From contig NZ_MUHH01000017.1 of NCBI RefSeq assembly GCF_002217475.1, positions 298,991 through 362,990 on the forward strand: a stretch of DNA of 64,000 nucleotides, read 5' to 3'. Under the pieces are notes generated by a model that searched no databases, was not told where the DNA came from, and worked only from the letters and a program-made list of their open reading frames with translations. Origin of the DNA: Flavobacterium tructae. Lineage in GTDB: Bacteria; Bacteroidota; Bacteroidia; Flavobacteriales; Flavobacteriaceae. Within the stretch, counting starts at the first letter, position 1. Every line of letters starts with the position of its first letter. Both the position numbers and the translations under genes were made by a program. Of the stretch, positions 7,978 to 16,424 are shown in pieces.

Positions 7978-10449
7978 ATGAGCATAAATATAAAAAGCCT
8001 TATCCCGGTTCTCAATGCCGAATGGACAGGTTCAGATTCCGATGTTTTTGTTGACCATATTTCGATCGACAGCCGTTCTCTACAAAACGGTTCGAAAACT
8101 TTGTTTATTGCCCTTTCGGGGATTAATAATGATGCTCATTTGTATATTGCAGAATTGATAGAAAAAGGAGTCCAGAATTTTGTAGTACAGCATATTCCTG
8201 AAGATGTAAAAGGAAAAGCCAGTTTTTTGGTGGTCAAAAATACATTACAGGCTTTGCAGGAATTTGCAGGTTATTACAGAGATTTATTTCATTTTCCTAT
8301 TATCGGATTGACCGGAAGTAATGGTAAAACGATAGTAAAGGAATGGCTTAATTTCTTGTTGAGTCCGGACTATAATATTATCCGAAGCCCTAAGAGTTAT
8401 AACTCTCAGGTTGGCGTTCCGTTATCTGTAATTGCCATTAATGAAAAACATAATCTGGGAATTTTCGAAGCCGGAATATCTACGGTTAATGAGATGGTGA
8501 AACTCGAAAGAATCATTAAACCTAATATTGGAGTTTTAACCAGTATCGGTTCGGCACATGATGAAGGGTTTAAAAATCTGGAAGAGAAAATAGACGAAAA
8601 GTCATTGCTTTTTAAAAATTCAACAGTCATTATTTATCAGAACAACAAGCTTGTAGACGAATGTCTTGCAAAGTTAAGTCTGGACTATTTTTTACCGGAA
8701 CGAGTACTTTTTTCTTGGAGTTTTACTGATGAGTCGGCAGATGTTTTTGTCGTGAAACGTATTAATGAGGATGAAACGACCAGTATTCAGGCCCGTTATA
8801 AAAATGAAATTTTTGATTTGGAAATCCCATTCAGTGATTCTGCTTCCATAGAAAATGCGATTTCCTGTCTCTTGGTTTTGCTTTACATGAAGTACGATGC
8901 CGAAACCATTCAGAATCGATTTCAAAATTTATACCCCGTGCAAATGCGTCTGGAGGTAAAAAACGGAATCAACAATTGCAGTATTATTGACGATAGTTAC
9001 AGTTCAGACTTTCAGTCACTCAAGATAGCGTTGGATTTTTTAGAAAGCCAGCAGAAAAAGAATGCATCAAAAACAGTTATTCTGTCGGATATTTTTCAAA
9101 GCGGATTTTCAAATGAAGAATTGTACACCAAAGTAGCACAATTAATTTCCGATAATAAAATAAACCGTGTTATAGGAATAGGAGAAACGATTTCTTCCTT
9201 TGCCGCTAAATTCTCAAACTGTATTACTTTTCCAAATACAGCTGAATTTATTACGCAAATAGAGAGTCTGAATTTCGAAAATGAAGCCATTTTAATCAAA
9301 GGAGCGAGATCGTTTCAGTTTGAAGAAATTGTGTCATTACTCGAAGAAAAAACGCATGAAACGATTCTGGAGATCAATCTGAATTCGATTAGCCATAATC
9401 TGAATTACTATAAATCGAAATTAGCGGCTAACGTTAAGCTAATGGTGATGGTGAAAGCATTTGGTTATGGAAACGGTGGACTTGAAATCGCGAAACTGCT
9501 CGAACATCACAAAGTAGATTATTTGGGGGTGGCTTTTGCCGATGAAGGAATCTCTCTTAAAAATGGTGGAATAAAATTACCAATTATGGTGCTGAATCCA
9601 GAATCGACCAGCTTTCCTTCAATTATACAGTATCATTTAGAACCCGAAATTTATAGTATCAAAGGACTAAAAGCATTTTTGAAAATTGCAAGAGAAAAGA
9701 ACCTCAAAGATTTTCCAATTCACATAAAGCTGGATACGGGAATGCATCGTTTGGGCTTTGAAGAAAATACACTGGAGGAACTGATTGAAACTCTCAGAGA
9801 AAATTCGACCGTAAAAGTAAAAAGTGTGCTGTCGCATTTGGCAACAAGTGATGAAGTGAAGCATTTTGATTTTGTGAGATCCCAGATTCGTCTGTTTGAA
9901 GATTTGTCCTTAAAATTGATTACGGCTCTGGATATTAATCCGATTCGTCATATACTGAATACTTCCGGAATAAGTAATTTTCCCGACGCGCAATACAATA
10001 TGGTACGTTTAGGAATTGGTTTATATGGAGTTTCGAACGATCCTGCTGAGCAAAAATATCTGGAAAATGTAGGTACTCTGAAATCAATTATCTCTCAGGT
10101 ACGAACAATTCCGGCGGGAGATAGTGTTGGTTACGGACGCCGTTTTATGGCAGATAAACAAACCAGAGTTGCCACCATACCTATTGGATATGCAGATGGA
10201 ATTTCGCGTTTGTGGGGAAATAAAGTAGGGTATGTGGTGATTAAGGATCAAAAAGCATTTATTTTAGGAAGTGTTTGTATGGATATGCTCATGGTTGATG
10301 TCACCGATATCGATTGTAAAGAAGGTGACTCAGTAATTGTTTTTGGAGAAAGTCCAACGGTTATTGAAATGGCAACTGCTTTAAAAACAATACCGTATGA
10401 AATTATGACCAGCATATCACAGCGGGTGAAAAGAGTGTTTTTTAGATAA
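7978..10449 (+). CDS. Bifunctional UDP-MurNAc-tripeptide:D-Ala-D-Ala ligase / alanine racemase
   Basis: An 823-residue fusion of two peptidoglycan precursor enzymes. Residues 1-450 are MurF-like: the ATP loop GLTGSNGKT lies at about 110-118. The alanine racemase half follows, with the PLP lysine in VMVKAFGYG (Lys493) and the second catalytic tyrosine in VGYGRRF (Tyr719). The racemase makes D-Ala, and MurF adds D-Ala-D-Ala to the UDP-MurNAc tripeptide in the cytoplasm. The frame stays open back to 7861, but that stretch is repeat DNA (CTGTGGCA and CGCGGCAA words). The ATG at 7978 (MSINIKSLIP) is the credible start. Such MurF-Alr fusions are known in Bacteroidota. Confidence 0.95.
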   Translation: MSINIKSLIPVLNAEWTGSDSDVFVDHISIDSRSLQNGSKTLFIALSGINNDAHLYIAELIEKGVQNFVVQHIPEDVKGKASFLVVKNTLQALQEFAGYYRDLFHFPIIGLTGSNGKTIVKEWLNFLLSPDYNIIRSPKSYNSQVGVPLSVIAINEKHNLGIFEAGISTVNEMVKLERIIKPNIGVLTSIGSAHDEGFKNLEEKIDEKSLLFKNSTVIIYQNNKLVDECLAKLSLDYFLPERVLFSWSFTDESADVFVVKRINEDETTSIQARYKNEIFDLEIPFSDSASIENAISCLLVLLYMKYDAETIQNRFQNLYPVQMRLEVKNGINNCSIIDDSYSSDFQSLKIALDFLESQQKKNASKTVILSDIFQSGFSNEELYTKVAQLISDNKINRVIGIGETISSFAAKFSNCITFPNTAEFITQIESLNFENEAILIKGARSFQFEEIVSLLEEKTHETILEINLNSISHNLNYYKSKLAANVKLMVMVKAFGYGNGGLEIAKLLEHHKVDYLGVAFADEGISLKNGGIKLPIMVLNPESTSFPSIIQYHLEPEIYSIKGLKAFLKIAREKNLKDFPIHIKLDTGMHRLGFEENTLEELIETLRENSTVKVKSVLSHLATSDEVKHFDFVRSQIRLFEDLSLKLITALDINPIRHILNTSGISNFPDAQYNMVRLGIGLYGVSNDPAEQKYLENVGTLKSIISQVRTIPAGDSVGYGRRFMADKQTRVATIPIGYADGISRLWGNKVGYVVIKDQKAFILGSVCMDMLMVDVTDIDCKEGDSVIVFGESPTVIEMATALKTIPYEIMTSISQRVKRVFFR

Positions 10450-10518
10450 TTTTAACAAATTGTCAATAAAATTACGTATTTTCGAAAATCAATTAAGTAT
10501 AAACTAAAATAATCGATT

Positions 10519-10935
10519 ATGGGATTTTTTGCAGATTTTAAAGCTTCTTTGCTGAAAGGTGATGTGTTGAGTTTAGCAACAGCAGTTGTTATTGGTGGCG
10601 CATTTGGAAAAATAGTGGGTTCTGCTGTAGACGATATTATTATGCCAGTTGTTGGTTTGCTTACGGGAGGAATTGATTTTACTCAAAAATTTGTTACGCT
10701 CGATGGTAATAGTTATCCAAATTTGGCCGCTGCTAAAGCTGCCGGAGCCGCAGTAATTACCTATGGAAATTTGGTTCAGGCAATCATTAACTTTGTAATT
10801 ATATCATTTTTTGTATTTGTGGTACTAAGAGCTGCAGATAAAGCGAAGAAAAAAGAAACAGTAGTCGAGGCAGCACCTGCCGGACCAACTCAAGAAGAGC
10901 TACTTACGCAAATTAGAGATTTGCTTAAAAAATAA
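10519..10935 (+). CDS. mscL: Large-conductance mechanosensitive channel
   Basis: A 138-residue inner-membrane channel that opens under osmotic down-shock. The N-terminal helix and first transmembrane segment are clear ([30 protein letters not shown]), and residues 25-60 give the pore helix with [14 protein letters not shown]. The second transmembrane segment is at about 85-105 ([15 protein letters not shown]), followed by a charged C-terminal helix ([14 protein letters not shown]). Length is normal. A strong terminator follows immediately, so it is a single-gene unit, with a weak box (TATTTTCG) about 40 bases upstream. Confidence 0.97.
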   Translation: MGFFADFKASLLKGDVLSLATAVVIGGAFGKIVGSAVDDIIMPVVGLLTGGIDFTQKFVTLDGNSYPNLAAAKAAGAAVITYGNLVQAIINFVIISFFVFVVLRAADKAKKKETVVEAAPAGPTQEELLTQIRDLLKK

Positions 10936-10957
10936 TTCCGCTACACTAAGTCTAACT

Positions 10958-10987
10958 AAACCGTTCCTTAATTGGGGCGGTTTTTTT
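10958..10987 (+). terminator. Terminator after mscL
   Basis: A ten-pair stem (AAACCGTTCC with GGGGCGGTTT, two G-T pairs) closes a six-base loop and is followed by a T-run. Confidence 0.85.
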
Positions 10988-11019
10988 GTTGATTAGGAAG
11001 TGATTTAATTAAATAAGAA

Positions 11020-11631
11020 ATGGTAGATATTCAAATTTTAAATTCTAAAATTCAGAGATTGCTAGAATGTAGTGTTTATTCTATTGAACTAATTGAGAAG
11101 ATTGAAATAGAAATTAATGCCTTTAATACAAAAGAATCATTAGCAATAATAGATTTGATAAAGCAGAACTTAAAAAATGAAGATATAAAGGCATTAAATT
11201 CTATTCTCGAAATTTTATATAGTACCTATAATTTTGACGGAAAAGAAGAAGAAATAATAAGTACTGGATTGATTGAAACCCTTACTGAACTTACTAGATT
11301 ATATTATGAATTTGGTAATCCAAGTATAGAAACTTCGTATTGTTTGATTTTTGACATTTTTTTTCATAACCCAGGATTGATACTGGAATTTGATTATAAA
11401 ATGAAGAATCCTTTGATAGATGAAATTAAGAAGATTTCGGAGATCAAATATTCACTTGATCGACGCAGTGATGGTGATTTGTTGATAGCCCTTCAAAAAA
11501 TTATTAGCCTCTCCTTTTATTTTGGAGAGGAAGAAGGAAAGGAGCTTCTGGAAACCAACTTTTTAAATCACTTTGATAAATTTGTAGTTGGATGTGCAAA
11601 AGATGAATTAAGAACAAATTTATTGGGTTAG
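11020..11631 (+). CDS. Hypothetical all-helical protein
   Basis: A 203-residue acidic protein with no signal peptide or membrane segment. Its composition (Leu, Ile, Glu, Lys) and regular spacing predict mainly alpha-helices, perhaps a HEAT-like fold; I do not recognise a family. The gene is more AT-rich than mscL and asd on either side, as expected for an accessory gene. The SMI1/KNR4 protein on the far side of asd belongs to a family that often provides immunity to toxins. An immunity role here is possible but rests only on size, composition and location. Confidence 0.65.
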   Translation: MVDIQILNSKIQRLLECSVYSIELIEKIEIEINAFNTKESLAIIDLIKQNLKNEDIKALNSILEILYSTYNFDGKEEEIISTGLIETLTELTRLYYEFGNPSIETSYCLIFDIFFHNPGLILEFDYKMKNPLIDEIKKISEIKYSLDRRSDGDLLIALQKIISLSFYFGEEEGKELLETNFLNHFDKFVVGCAKDELRTNLLG

Positions 11632-11693
11632 TTATAATACAGAATATTTACTTTGTTTGTTTTGTAACATTTTGTTATTTTTTGTGAAGCACG

Positions 11694-11723
11694 TTGTTTT
11701 GACTTTTATTATGTATACTTTTG
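11694..11723 (+). promoter_or_regulatory. Promoter of asd
   Basis: TTG at 11694-11696, 19 bases, then TACTTTTG at 11716-11723. Both the sequence and the spacing match the Bacteroidota primary sigma promoter. The predicted start is about 30 bases before the ATG. Confidence 0.8.
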
Positions 11724-11761
11724 CATAATAAAATAAATTAATTCATACTAAACATATAAAA

Positions 11762-12751
11762 ATGAGAATAGCAGTTGTAGGTGCCACTGGTATGGTTGGC
11801 GAAGTAATGCTTAAAGTTTTAGCAGAAAGAAATTTTCCTGTTACAGAGTTAATTCCGGTAGCTTCTGAGAAATCAGTAGGAAAAGAAATTGAATATAAAG
11901 GAACAAAATACAAAGTGGTAGGACTGCAGACAGCAGTGGATATGAAGGCTGATATTGCTGTTTTTTCGGCAGGAGGAGAAACTTCACTGGAATGGGCTCC
12001 AAAATTTGCTGCAGCAGGTACAACTGTTATTGACAATTCATCAGCATGGAGAATGGACCCGACTAAGAAATTAGTGGTTCCTGAAATCAACGCTTCGACT
12101 TTAACCAAAGAAGATAAAATTATTGCAAACCCAAACTGTTCCACTATCCAAATGGTGTTGACTTTGGCTCCATTGCACAGAAAATACAATATTAAGAGAA
12201 TTATCGTTTCTACGTATCAATCGATCACCGGAACGGGTGTGAAAGCGGTAAGACAGTTAGAAAATGAGTACGCCGGAGTTCAGGGCGAATTGGCTTATAA
12301 GTATCCAATTCACAGAAATGCCATTCCACATTGCGACAGTTTTGAGGAAAACGGATACACTAAAGAAGAAATGAAATTAGTTCGTGAAACTCAAAAAATT
12401 CTGGGCGATAATACGATCAGAGTAACAGCTACTGCAGTTCGTGTACCGGTTGTTGGCGGACACAGTGAGGCGGTAAACGTTGAGTTTACGAATGATTTTG
12501 ATGTAAATGAAGTACGTGAAATTTTACACCATACAGATGGAGTAGTAGTTCAGGATAACTTAGATACTTTTACTTACCCAATGCCATTGTTTGCAGAAGG
12601 TAAAAATGATGTTTTTGTAGGTAGAATTCGTCGTGACGAAAGCCAGCCAAATACTTTAAACCTATGGATTGTTGCTGATAACCTTAGAAAAGGAGCTGCA
12701 ACCAACACGATTCAAATCGCTGAGTATTTAATCGCGGCAGGTTTGGTATAA
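11762..12751 (+). CDS. asd: Aspartate-semialdehyde dehydrogenase
   Basis: A 329-residue NADP-dependent enzyme that reduces aspartyl phosphate to aspartate semialdehyde, the branch point to lysine, diaminopimelate, threonine and methionine. The N-terminus is a Rossmann fold (VVGATGMVGEVML), the catalytic cysteine is in NPNCSTIQM (Cys126), and the catalytic histidine lies in the later VPVVGGHSEAV. Length is typical. It has its own promoter and terminator, so it is monocistronic here. Confidence 0.97.
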   Translation: MRIAVVGATGMVGEVMLKVLAERNFPVTELIPVASEKSVGKEIEYKGTKYKVVGLQTAVDMKADIAVFSAGGETSLEWAPKFAAAGTTVIDNSSAWRMDPTKKLVVPEINASTLTKEDKIIANPNCSTIQMVLTLAPLHRKYNIKRIIVSTYQSITGTGVKAVRQLENEYAGVQGELAYKYPIHRNAIPHCDSFEENGYTKEEMKLVRETQKILGDNTIRVTATAVRVPVVGGHSEAVNVEFTNDFDVNEVREILHHTDGVVVQDNLDTFTYPMPLFAEGKNDVFVGRIRRDESQPNTLNLWIVADNLRKGAATNTIQIAEYLIAAGLV

Positions 12752-12782
12752 ACTAGAGATTAAATTAAATTGTTATAAAGAG

Positions 12783-12819
12783 AAAGCCGTAATTGCAGTA
12801 ATGCAGTTGCGGTTTTTTT
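12783..12819 (+). terminator. Terminator after asd
   Basis: An imperfect stem (CCGTAATTGCA with TGCAGTTGCGG, loop GTAA) is followed by seven Ts. The tail overlaps the longest possible start of the next gene, which argues that the next gene begins further downstream. Confidence 0.8.
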
Positions 12820-12868
12820 GATGCATAAATTTAAAAATCATAAATTAGCTGTTGTAAAAATCAATGAT

Positions 12869-13372
12869 ATGAATTTCGATAATTATAAAATAATAGCCAA
12901 TTACAATACCCATAAAACAGATTTGTTTGTAGCGGATGAAGAAGATATTCTGGCTTGTGAGAAAACCTTAAACATTCTTTTCGACGAAGATTACAAAGCG
13001 TATGTTTCAGAATTCGGAAGTGGAATACTTGGAGGGACCTACGTGAGAATTTATCTTCCCGAAACCATAATGCTGACGCTCGACGAGTGGAGAAATCGTA
13101 TAACGGAATATTGGTTCTGGGATGAAGGAAAAGATGTGCTTACGAAAGAAGAAGTTTTGAGTTCAGTAAGAATAGGGGATACGTACGACGGCGATGAGAT
13201 TGTTCTTTTAAAAAACAAATACTTTGTATTGCCAAGACATAGTGAAATGATCTATAAGGCAGGAACTACACTTGAAGAAACGATAACCTGGCTGTGTTCG
13301 TCGGGAATCCTGACAGAAGCATTTTCTGAAAGGAATTTTGAGCCATTTAATCCAGGAGAAATTACAGAATAA
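12869..13372 (+). CDS. SMI1/KNR4 (SUKH) family protein
   Basis: About 167 residues starting at MNFDNYKII. An ATG at 12818 exists but sits in the T-run of the asd terminator. The SUKH pattern is visible: a helix ending LFDEDYKAYVSEFGSGIL, then beta-strands with YVRIYLPETI, and IGDTYDGDEIVLL and YFVLPRHSEMIYKAG in the second half. SUKH proteins often neutralise contact-dependent or polymorphic toxins, and some have housekeeping roles. No toxin gene is adjacent, so this may be an orphan immunity gene. Family call is good, role is inference. Confidence 0.75.
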   Translation: MNFDNYKIIANYNTHKTDLFVADEEDILACEKTLNILFDEDYKAYVSEFGSGILGGTYVRIYLPETIMLTLDEWRNRITEYWFWDEGKDVLTKEEVLSSVRIGDTYDGDEIVLLKNKYFVLPRHSEMIYKAGTTLEETITWLCSSGILTEAFSERNFEPFNPGEITE

Positions 13373-13432
13373 TTGTATAAGCAAACCTGACAGGTTTTTA
13401 AAACTTGTCGGGTCTGGTTAATTGACAACCAT

Positions 13433-13466
13433 AAAAAAAGCGAGAAGTAAAATTCTCGCTTTTTTG
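13433..13466. terminator. Bidirectional terminator between SUKH gene and ferredoxin
   Basis: AAAAGCGAGAA pairs with TTCTCGCTTTT, with A-run and T-run on either side, so it can end transcripts from both convergent genes. Confidence 0.85.
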
Positions 13467-13469
13467 TAT

Positions 13470-13787
13470 TTAATATTCCGGGGCCAGTTCTAATTCCAGG
13501 CCTTCTAATTCTTCAGTAATAGGGATCTGACAACCTAAACGGCTATTAGATTTAACATAAAACGCTTCCGAAAGCATAGCTTCTTCTTCATCTCCCATTT
13601 CCGGTAATGCAACATCATTTAGAACGTAACACTGACAAGAGGCACACATCGCCATTCCTCCGCAAGTTCCTTCAACAGGAAGTTCGTATGCTTTGCATAA
13701 CTCCATTATGTTCATTGCCATATCAGTCGGAGCCTGTAATTCGTGTATAACTCCTTCTCGATCTTTAATCTTTATTAATACATCCAT
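13470..13787 (-). CDS. 2Fe-2S ferredoxin (adrenodoxin type)
   Basis: A 105-residue electron carrier of the beta-grasp plant/adrenodoxin fold. Cluster ligands are visible as Cys42, Cys48 and Cys51 (GTCGGMAMCASC) plus Cys86 (RLGCQIPI), the standard C-x5-C-x2-C-xn-C spacing. An extra Cys53 follows the third ligand. It lies upstream of an unknown secreted protein and of NifU- and Mrp-like genes, all on the same strand, which fits a loose iron-sulfur cluster neighbourhood. It probably passes electrons to a soluble oxidoreductase; the partner is unknown. Confidence 0.92.
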   Translation of the reverse strand: MDVLIKIKDREGVIHELQAPTDMAMNIMELCKAYELPVEGTCGGMAMCASCQCYVLNDVALPEMGDEEEAMLSEAFYVKSNSRLGCQIPITEELEGLELELAPEY

Positions 13788-13847
13788 TTTAATTAGTGGA
13801 ATTTTACTGGTTCGGATTTTATAACGTGAAAAAATCCTTAAATTATA

Positions 13848-14330
13848 TTAACTGTTTTTGATACTAAATGCGTATTCTTTTTTGCTGCCTTCTTTAAGGT
13901 GCATTTTTACTCCAAGAGTATTTCCGTTTTTCTCTAATATCGTTACTATAGCAATTACAGAATAATAATCTTTATCAGATTGAAAAACCAAAGTTCCTTC
14001 ATAAGTTGAATTCATTACTCCCTGTTTGTCTGTGGTAACAGATACTTTTCTCGGGTGAGAGAATTGTGCAACACTATAAGTTGCTTTGTTGGCAAACTTT
14101 GCTTTTCCTCCACAAATGTCGAACAGAAAGTCATAGTTTCCAATTCTTAGGCTTCCTTCTTCTTCGTTGGCATTAGTCGAAAATACAATCTGACCTGTGT
14201 ATTTAAAATCCGACCATTCTTCAGAATCATTTAGCCAGGCTTTGTCAACAACTAACGTTTGAGTGGTTTGTTGCGCATAATTTACAGAAACACAAAATAA
14301 TAATAAAAACAGAGCGTAAAACTTCTTCAT
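13848..14330 (-). CDS. Secreted protein of unknown function
   Basis: A 160-residue protein with a clear signal peptide (MKKFYALFLLLFCVSVNYAQ). The mature part is beta-rich, with strands such as YTGQIVFST, SLRIGNYDFLFDICGG and YSVIAIVTILEKNG, and contains one cysteine (in FDICGG). It is not a lipoprotein, because no Cys follows the signal segment. I recognise no domain. A small lipocalin-like or beta-sandwich fold is possible but unproven. Confidence 0.8.
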   Translation of the reverse strand: MKKFYALFLLLFCVSVNYAQQTTQTLVVDKAWLNDSEEWSDFKYTGQIVFSTNANEEEGSLRIGNYDFLFDICGGKAKFANKATYSVAQFSHPRKVSVTTDKQGVMNSTYEGTLVFQSDKDYYSVIAIVTILEKNGNTLGVKMHLKEGSKKEYAFSIKNS

Positions 14331-14546
14331 AAAATTTAAGATTTAAGGGTTATGTGACAAATTTAATTAAATAAGTGACAATTCCTTAACTAAAACTCTT
14401 AAATATTTGTATTATATTTTGCTAAAAATGCAACAACCCATTTATTTAGCACTGTTTTTTTGCGAAATTATAAATTAAACGATATAAAGCGCTAATATTC
14501 TTGTTAAATCGAAGAAATCGAATTGCTGAGAAAAATCGCGTTTTTA

Positions 14547-14786
14547 TTACATTATATTAACCACCGTTTCTATTTGTGGGGCATATTTTTTTATAGTGGT
14601 CTCAACTCCCGCTTTTAGCGTCATTTGATTTACACTACAGCTGATACATGCTCCTTCAAGACGAACTTTAACATGTTTGTCATCTTCTATAGAAATAAGC
14701 GTAATGTCTCCTCCATCAGAATTTAAAAAAGGTCTGATTTCATCAAGAGCTAATAATACGTTGCTTGTTAATTCTTCTGTTGTCAT
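14547..14786 (-). CDS. NifU-like iron-sulfur scaffold protein
   Basis: A 79-residue C-terminal NifU-type domain. It has FLNSDGGDITL (residues 20-30) and the cluster-binding pair in GACISCSVNQ (Cys47 and Cys50). Such proteins hold and pass on Fe-S clusters. The ATG at 14786 (MTTEEL) is chosen over one nine codons earlier because the latter lies in an 8-base tandem repeat. It follows Mrp on the same strand, across that repeat; the pair probably works together in Fe-S assembly. Confidence 0.93.
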   Translation of the reverse strand: MTTEELTSNVLLALDEIRPFLNSDGGDITLISIEDDKHVKVRLEGACISCSVNQMTLKAGVETTIKKYAPQIETVVNIM

Positions 14787-14793
14787 AATTTTA

Positions 14794-14880
14794 TCAATTA
14801 GAAAATTGGTCAATTAGATAATTAGACAATTTTGTGCATTATCTAATTATCTAATTTTCTCATTATCTCATTATATTAAT
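14794..14880. repeat. 8-base tandem array with inverted halves
   Basis: Successive octamers TCAATTAG, AAAATTGG, TCAATTAG, ATAATTAG, ACAATTTT, then ATCTAATT twice, TTCTCATT, ATCTCATT. The first half is roughly the reverse complement of the second, so the array can fold as a hairpin. It fills the spacer between NifU and Mrp and touches the Mrp stop. Confidence 0.8.
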
Positions 14881-16006
14881 TTTTTTTAACTGCTGAACAT
14901 CCCGCCATAGTTGTAATTTTTATGGCTTCAGTCGCAGGTAAACTATCGTTTCTGTTTACAGTTTCCTGTACAACATTTCGTGTAATTCCTTCAAAAACGG
15001 TTTCGATTACCGAAGCAGTTTGTAAAGCAGCCGGACGACCATAATCACCAGCTTCACGAATAGATTGTACAATTGGAACTTCTCCTAAAAAAGGAACGTT
15101 TAAGTCTTCGGCAAGATTTTTTGCTCCTTCTTGTCCAAAGATATAATATTTATTGTCAGGTAATTCTTCGGGTGTAAAATAAGCCATATTTTCTATGATT
15201 CCCAAAACAGGTACATTAATGTTGTCCTGCATGAACATCGCTACTCCTTTTTTAGCATCGGCTAAAGCCACAGCCTGAGGAGTACTTACTACTACAGCTC
15301 CTGTAATAGGAAGCGATTGCATGATCGAAAGATGAATATCTCCCGTTCCCGGAGGTAAATCGATTAACATAAAATCTAATTCTCCCCAATCGGCATCAAA
15401 AATCATTTGATTCAGTGCTTTTGCAGCCATTGGACCTCTCCAGATCACAGCCTGACTTGGTGCTGTAAAGAAGCCGATAGAAAGTATTTTGATTTCATAG
15501 CTTTCAATAGGTTTCATTTTTGATTTTCCGTCAACAGTAATCGAAACCGGTTTTTCGTTTTCAACGTCAAACATAATTGGCATCGATGGTCCGTAGATAT
15601 CAGCATCAAGAACACCAACTGAAAAGCCCATTTTGGCAAGTGTTACAGCAAGATTTGCGGTAACAGTCGATTTTCCAACTCCTCCCTTACCGGAAGCAAC
15701 TGCAATAATATTTTTGATTCCAGGGATAGCACGACCTTTAATTTCGTTTTTCTCCGGAGTTTCTACTTTAATATTTACTTTAATTTTTGCTTCTGGAGAT
15801 ACCAATTCATGGATTGTTTTTTTGATATCATCTTCTGCTCTTTTTTTAATGTGCATTGCTGGCGTATGCAACACCAGGTCTACCACAACTTCATCACCAA
15901 AAGTAATGACATTGGCAACAGCGCCGCTTTCAACCATATTTTTTCCTTCTCCCGCTATAGTAATTGTTTCTAGAGCTTTAAGAATTTCTTTTCTGTCTAA
16001 TTTCAT
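14876..16006 (-). CDS. apbC: Mrp/ApbC/NBP35 family iron-sulfur cluster carrier ATPase
   Basis: 376 residues. An N-terminal MIP18/DUF59-like domain (about 1-95, DRKEILKALETI) is followed by the P-loop ATPase with a deviant Walker A, ASGKGGVGKST, at about residues 106-116, and IDLPPGTGDIHL. The protein loads or carries Fe-S clusters. The CxxC pair present in E. coli Mrp after ENM is replaced here by FTPEELPDNKYY; the only C-terminal cysteine is in MAGCSAV. It lies next to the NifU-like gene, which supports a Fe-S role. Family sure; cluster-binding mode open. Confidence 0.93.
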   Translation of the reverse strand: MKLDRKEILKALETITIAGEGKNMVESGAVANVITFGDEVVVDLVLHTPAMHIKKRAEDDIKKTIHELVSPEAKIKVNIKVETPEKNEIKGRAIPGIKNIIAVASGKGGVGKSTVTANLAVTLAKMGFSVGVLDADIYGPSMPIMFDVENEKPVSITVDGKSKMKPIESYEIKILSIGFFTAPSQAVIWRGPMAAKALNQMIFDADWGELDFMLIDLPPGTGDIHLSIMQSLPITGAVVVSTPQAVALADAKKGVAMFMQDNINVPVLGIIENMAYFTPEELPDNKYYIFGQEGAKNLAEDLNVPFLGEVPIVQSIREAGDYGRPAALQTASVIETVFEGITRNVVQETVNRNDSLPATEAIKITTMAGCSAVKKN

Positions 16007-16424
16007 TTTAATGGACTATTTTCGATTGATCGAAATCGATTTAAAGTATTGTGTTAATTTAAACTGATTTCAGACTGCAAAGATAACAGATTATGTTCGG
16101 ATTCAAACCCTTTTTAAATTGTATTTATTGATATTGAGATTGCTCAAAATGATTCTTACACCTAGTTTTTGATTCCGTAATCTGAAAAACGAGAGATTGT
16201 GTTTTATTTAGAAATAAAAAAATGGGGAAAACATAACAGGTAAACAGGTAAAATTTAAGAATATGATCGTTAAAATATCAATAATCTTAGCTATATTTGA
16301 GTACCCTAAATTTGCGATTTCCAAATATTCTGAAAAATATACGAGAACTTGTCTTTGGGGGACAATTATAGGTTTCTGGTATTTTCTGAATAGAATTTAA
16401 TCTTAAAATTTAAATCTGAAAAAT
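16007..16424. other. 418-base spacer with two promoter boxes
   Basis: This divergent spacer holds no credible gene. Near its right end lie two -7 boxes for the L,D-transpeptidase gene and a small inverted repeat (TTGTC and GACAA) around 16350, inside the predicted 5' leader of about 110 bases. The left half is plain AT-rich sequence. Confidence 0.6.
16292..16314 (+). promoter_or_regulatory. Two -7 boxes for the L,D-transpeptidase gene
   Basis: TATATTTG at 16292-16299 and TAAATTTG at 16307-16314 both match TAnnTTTG. Either would give a long leader before the ATG at 16425. Confidence 0.55.
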
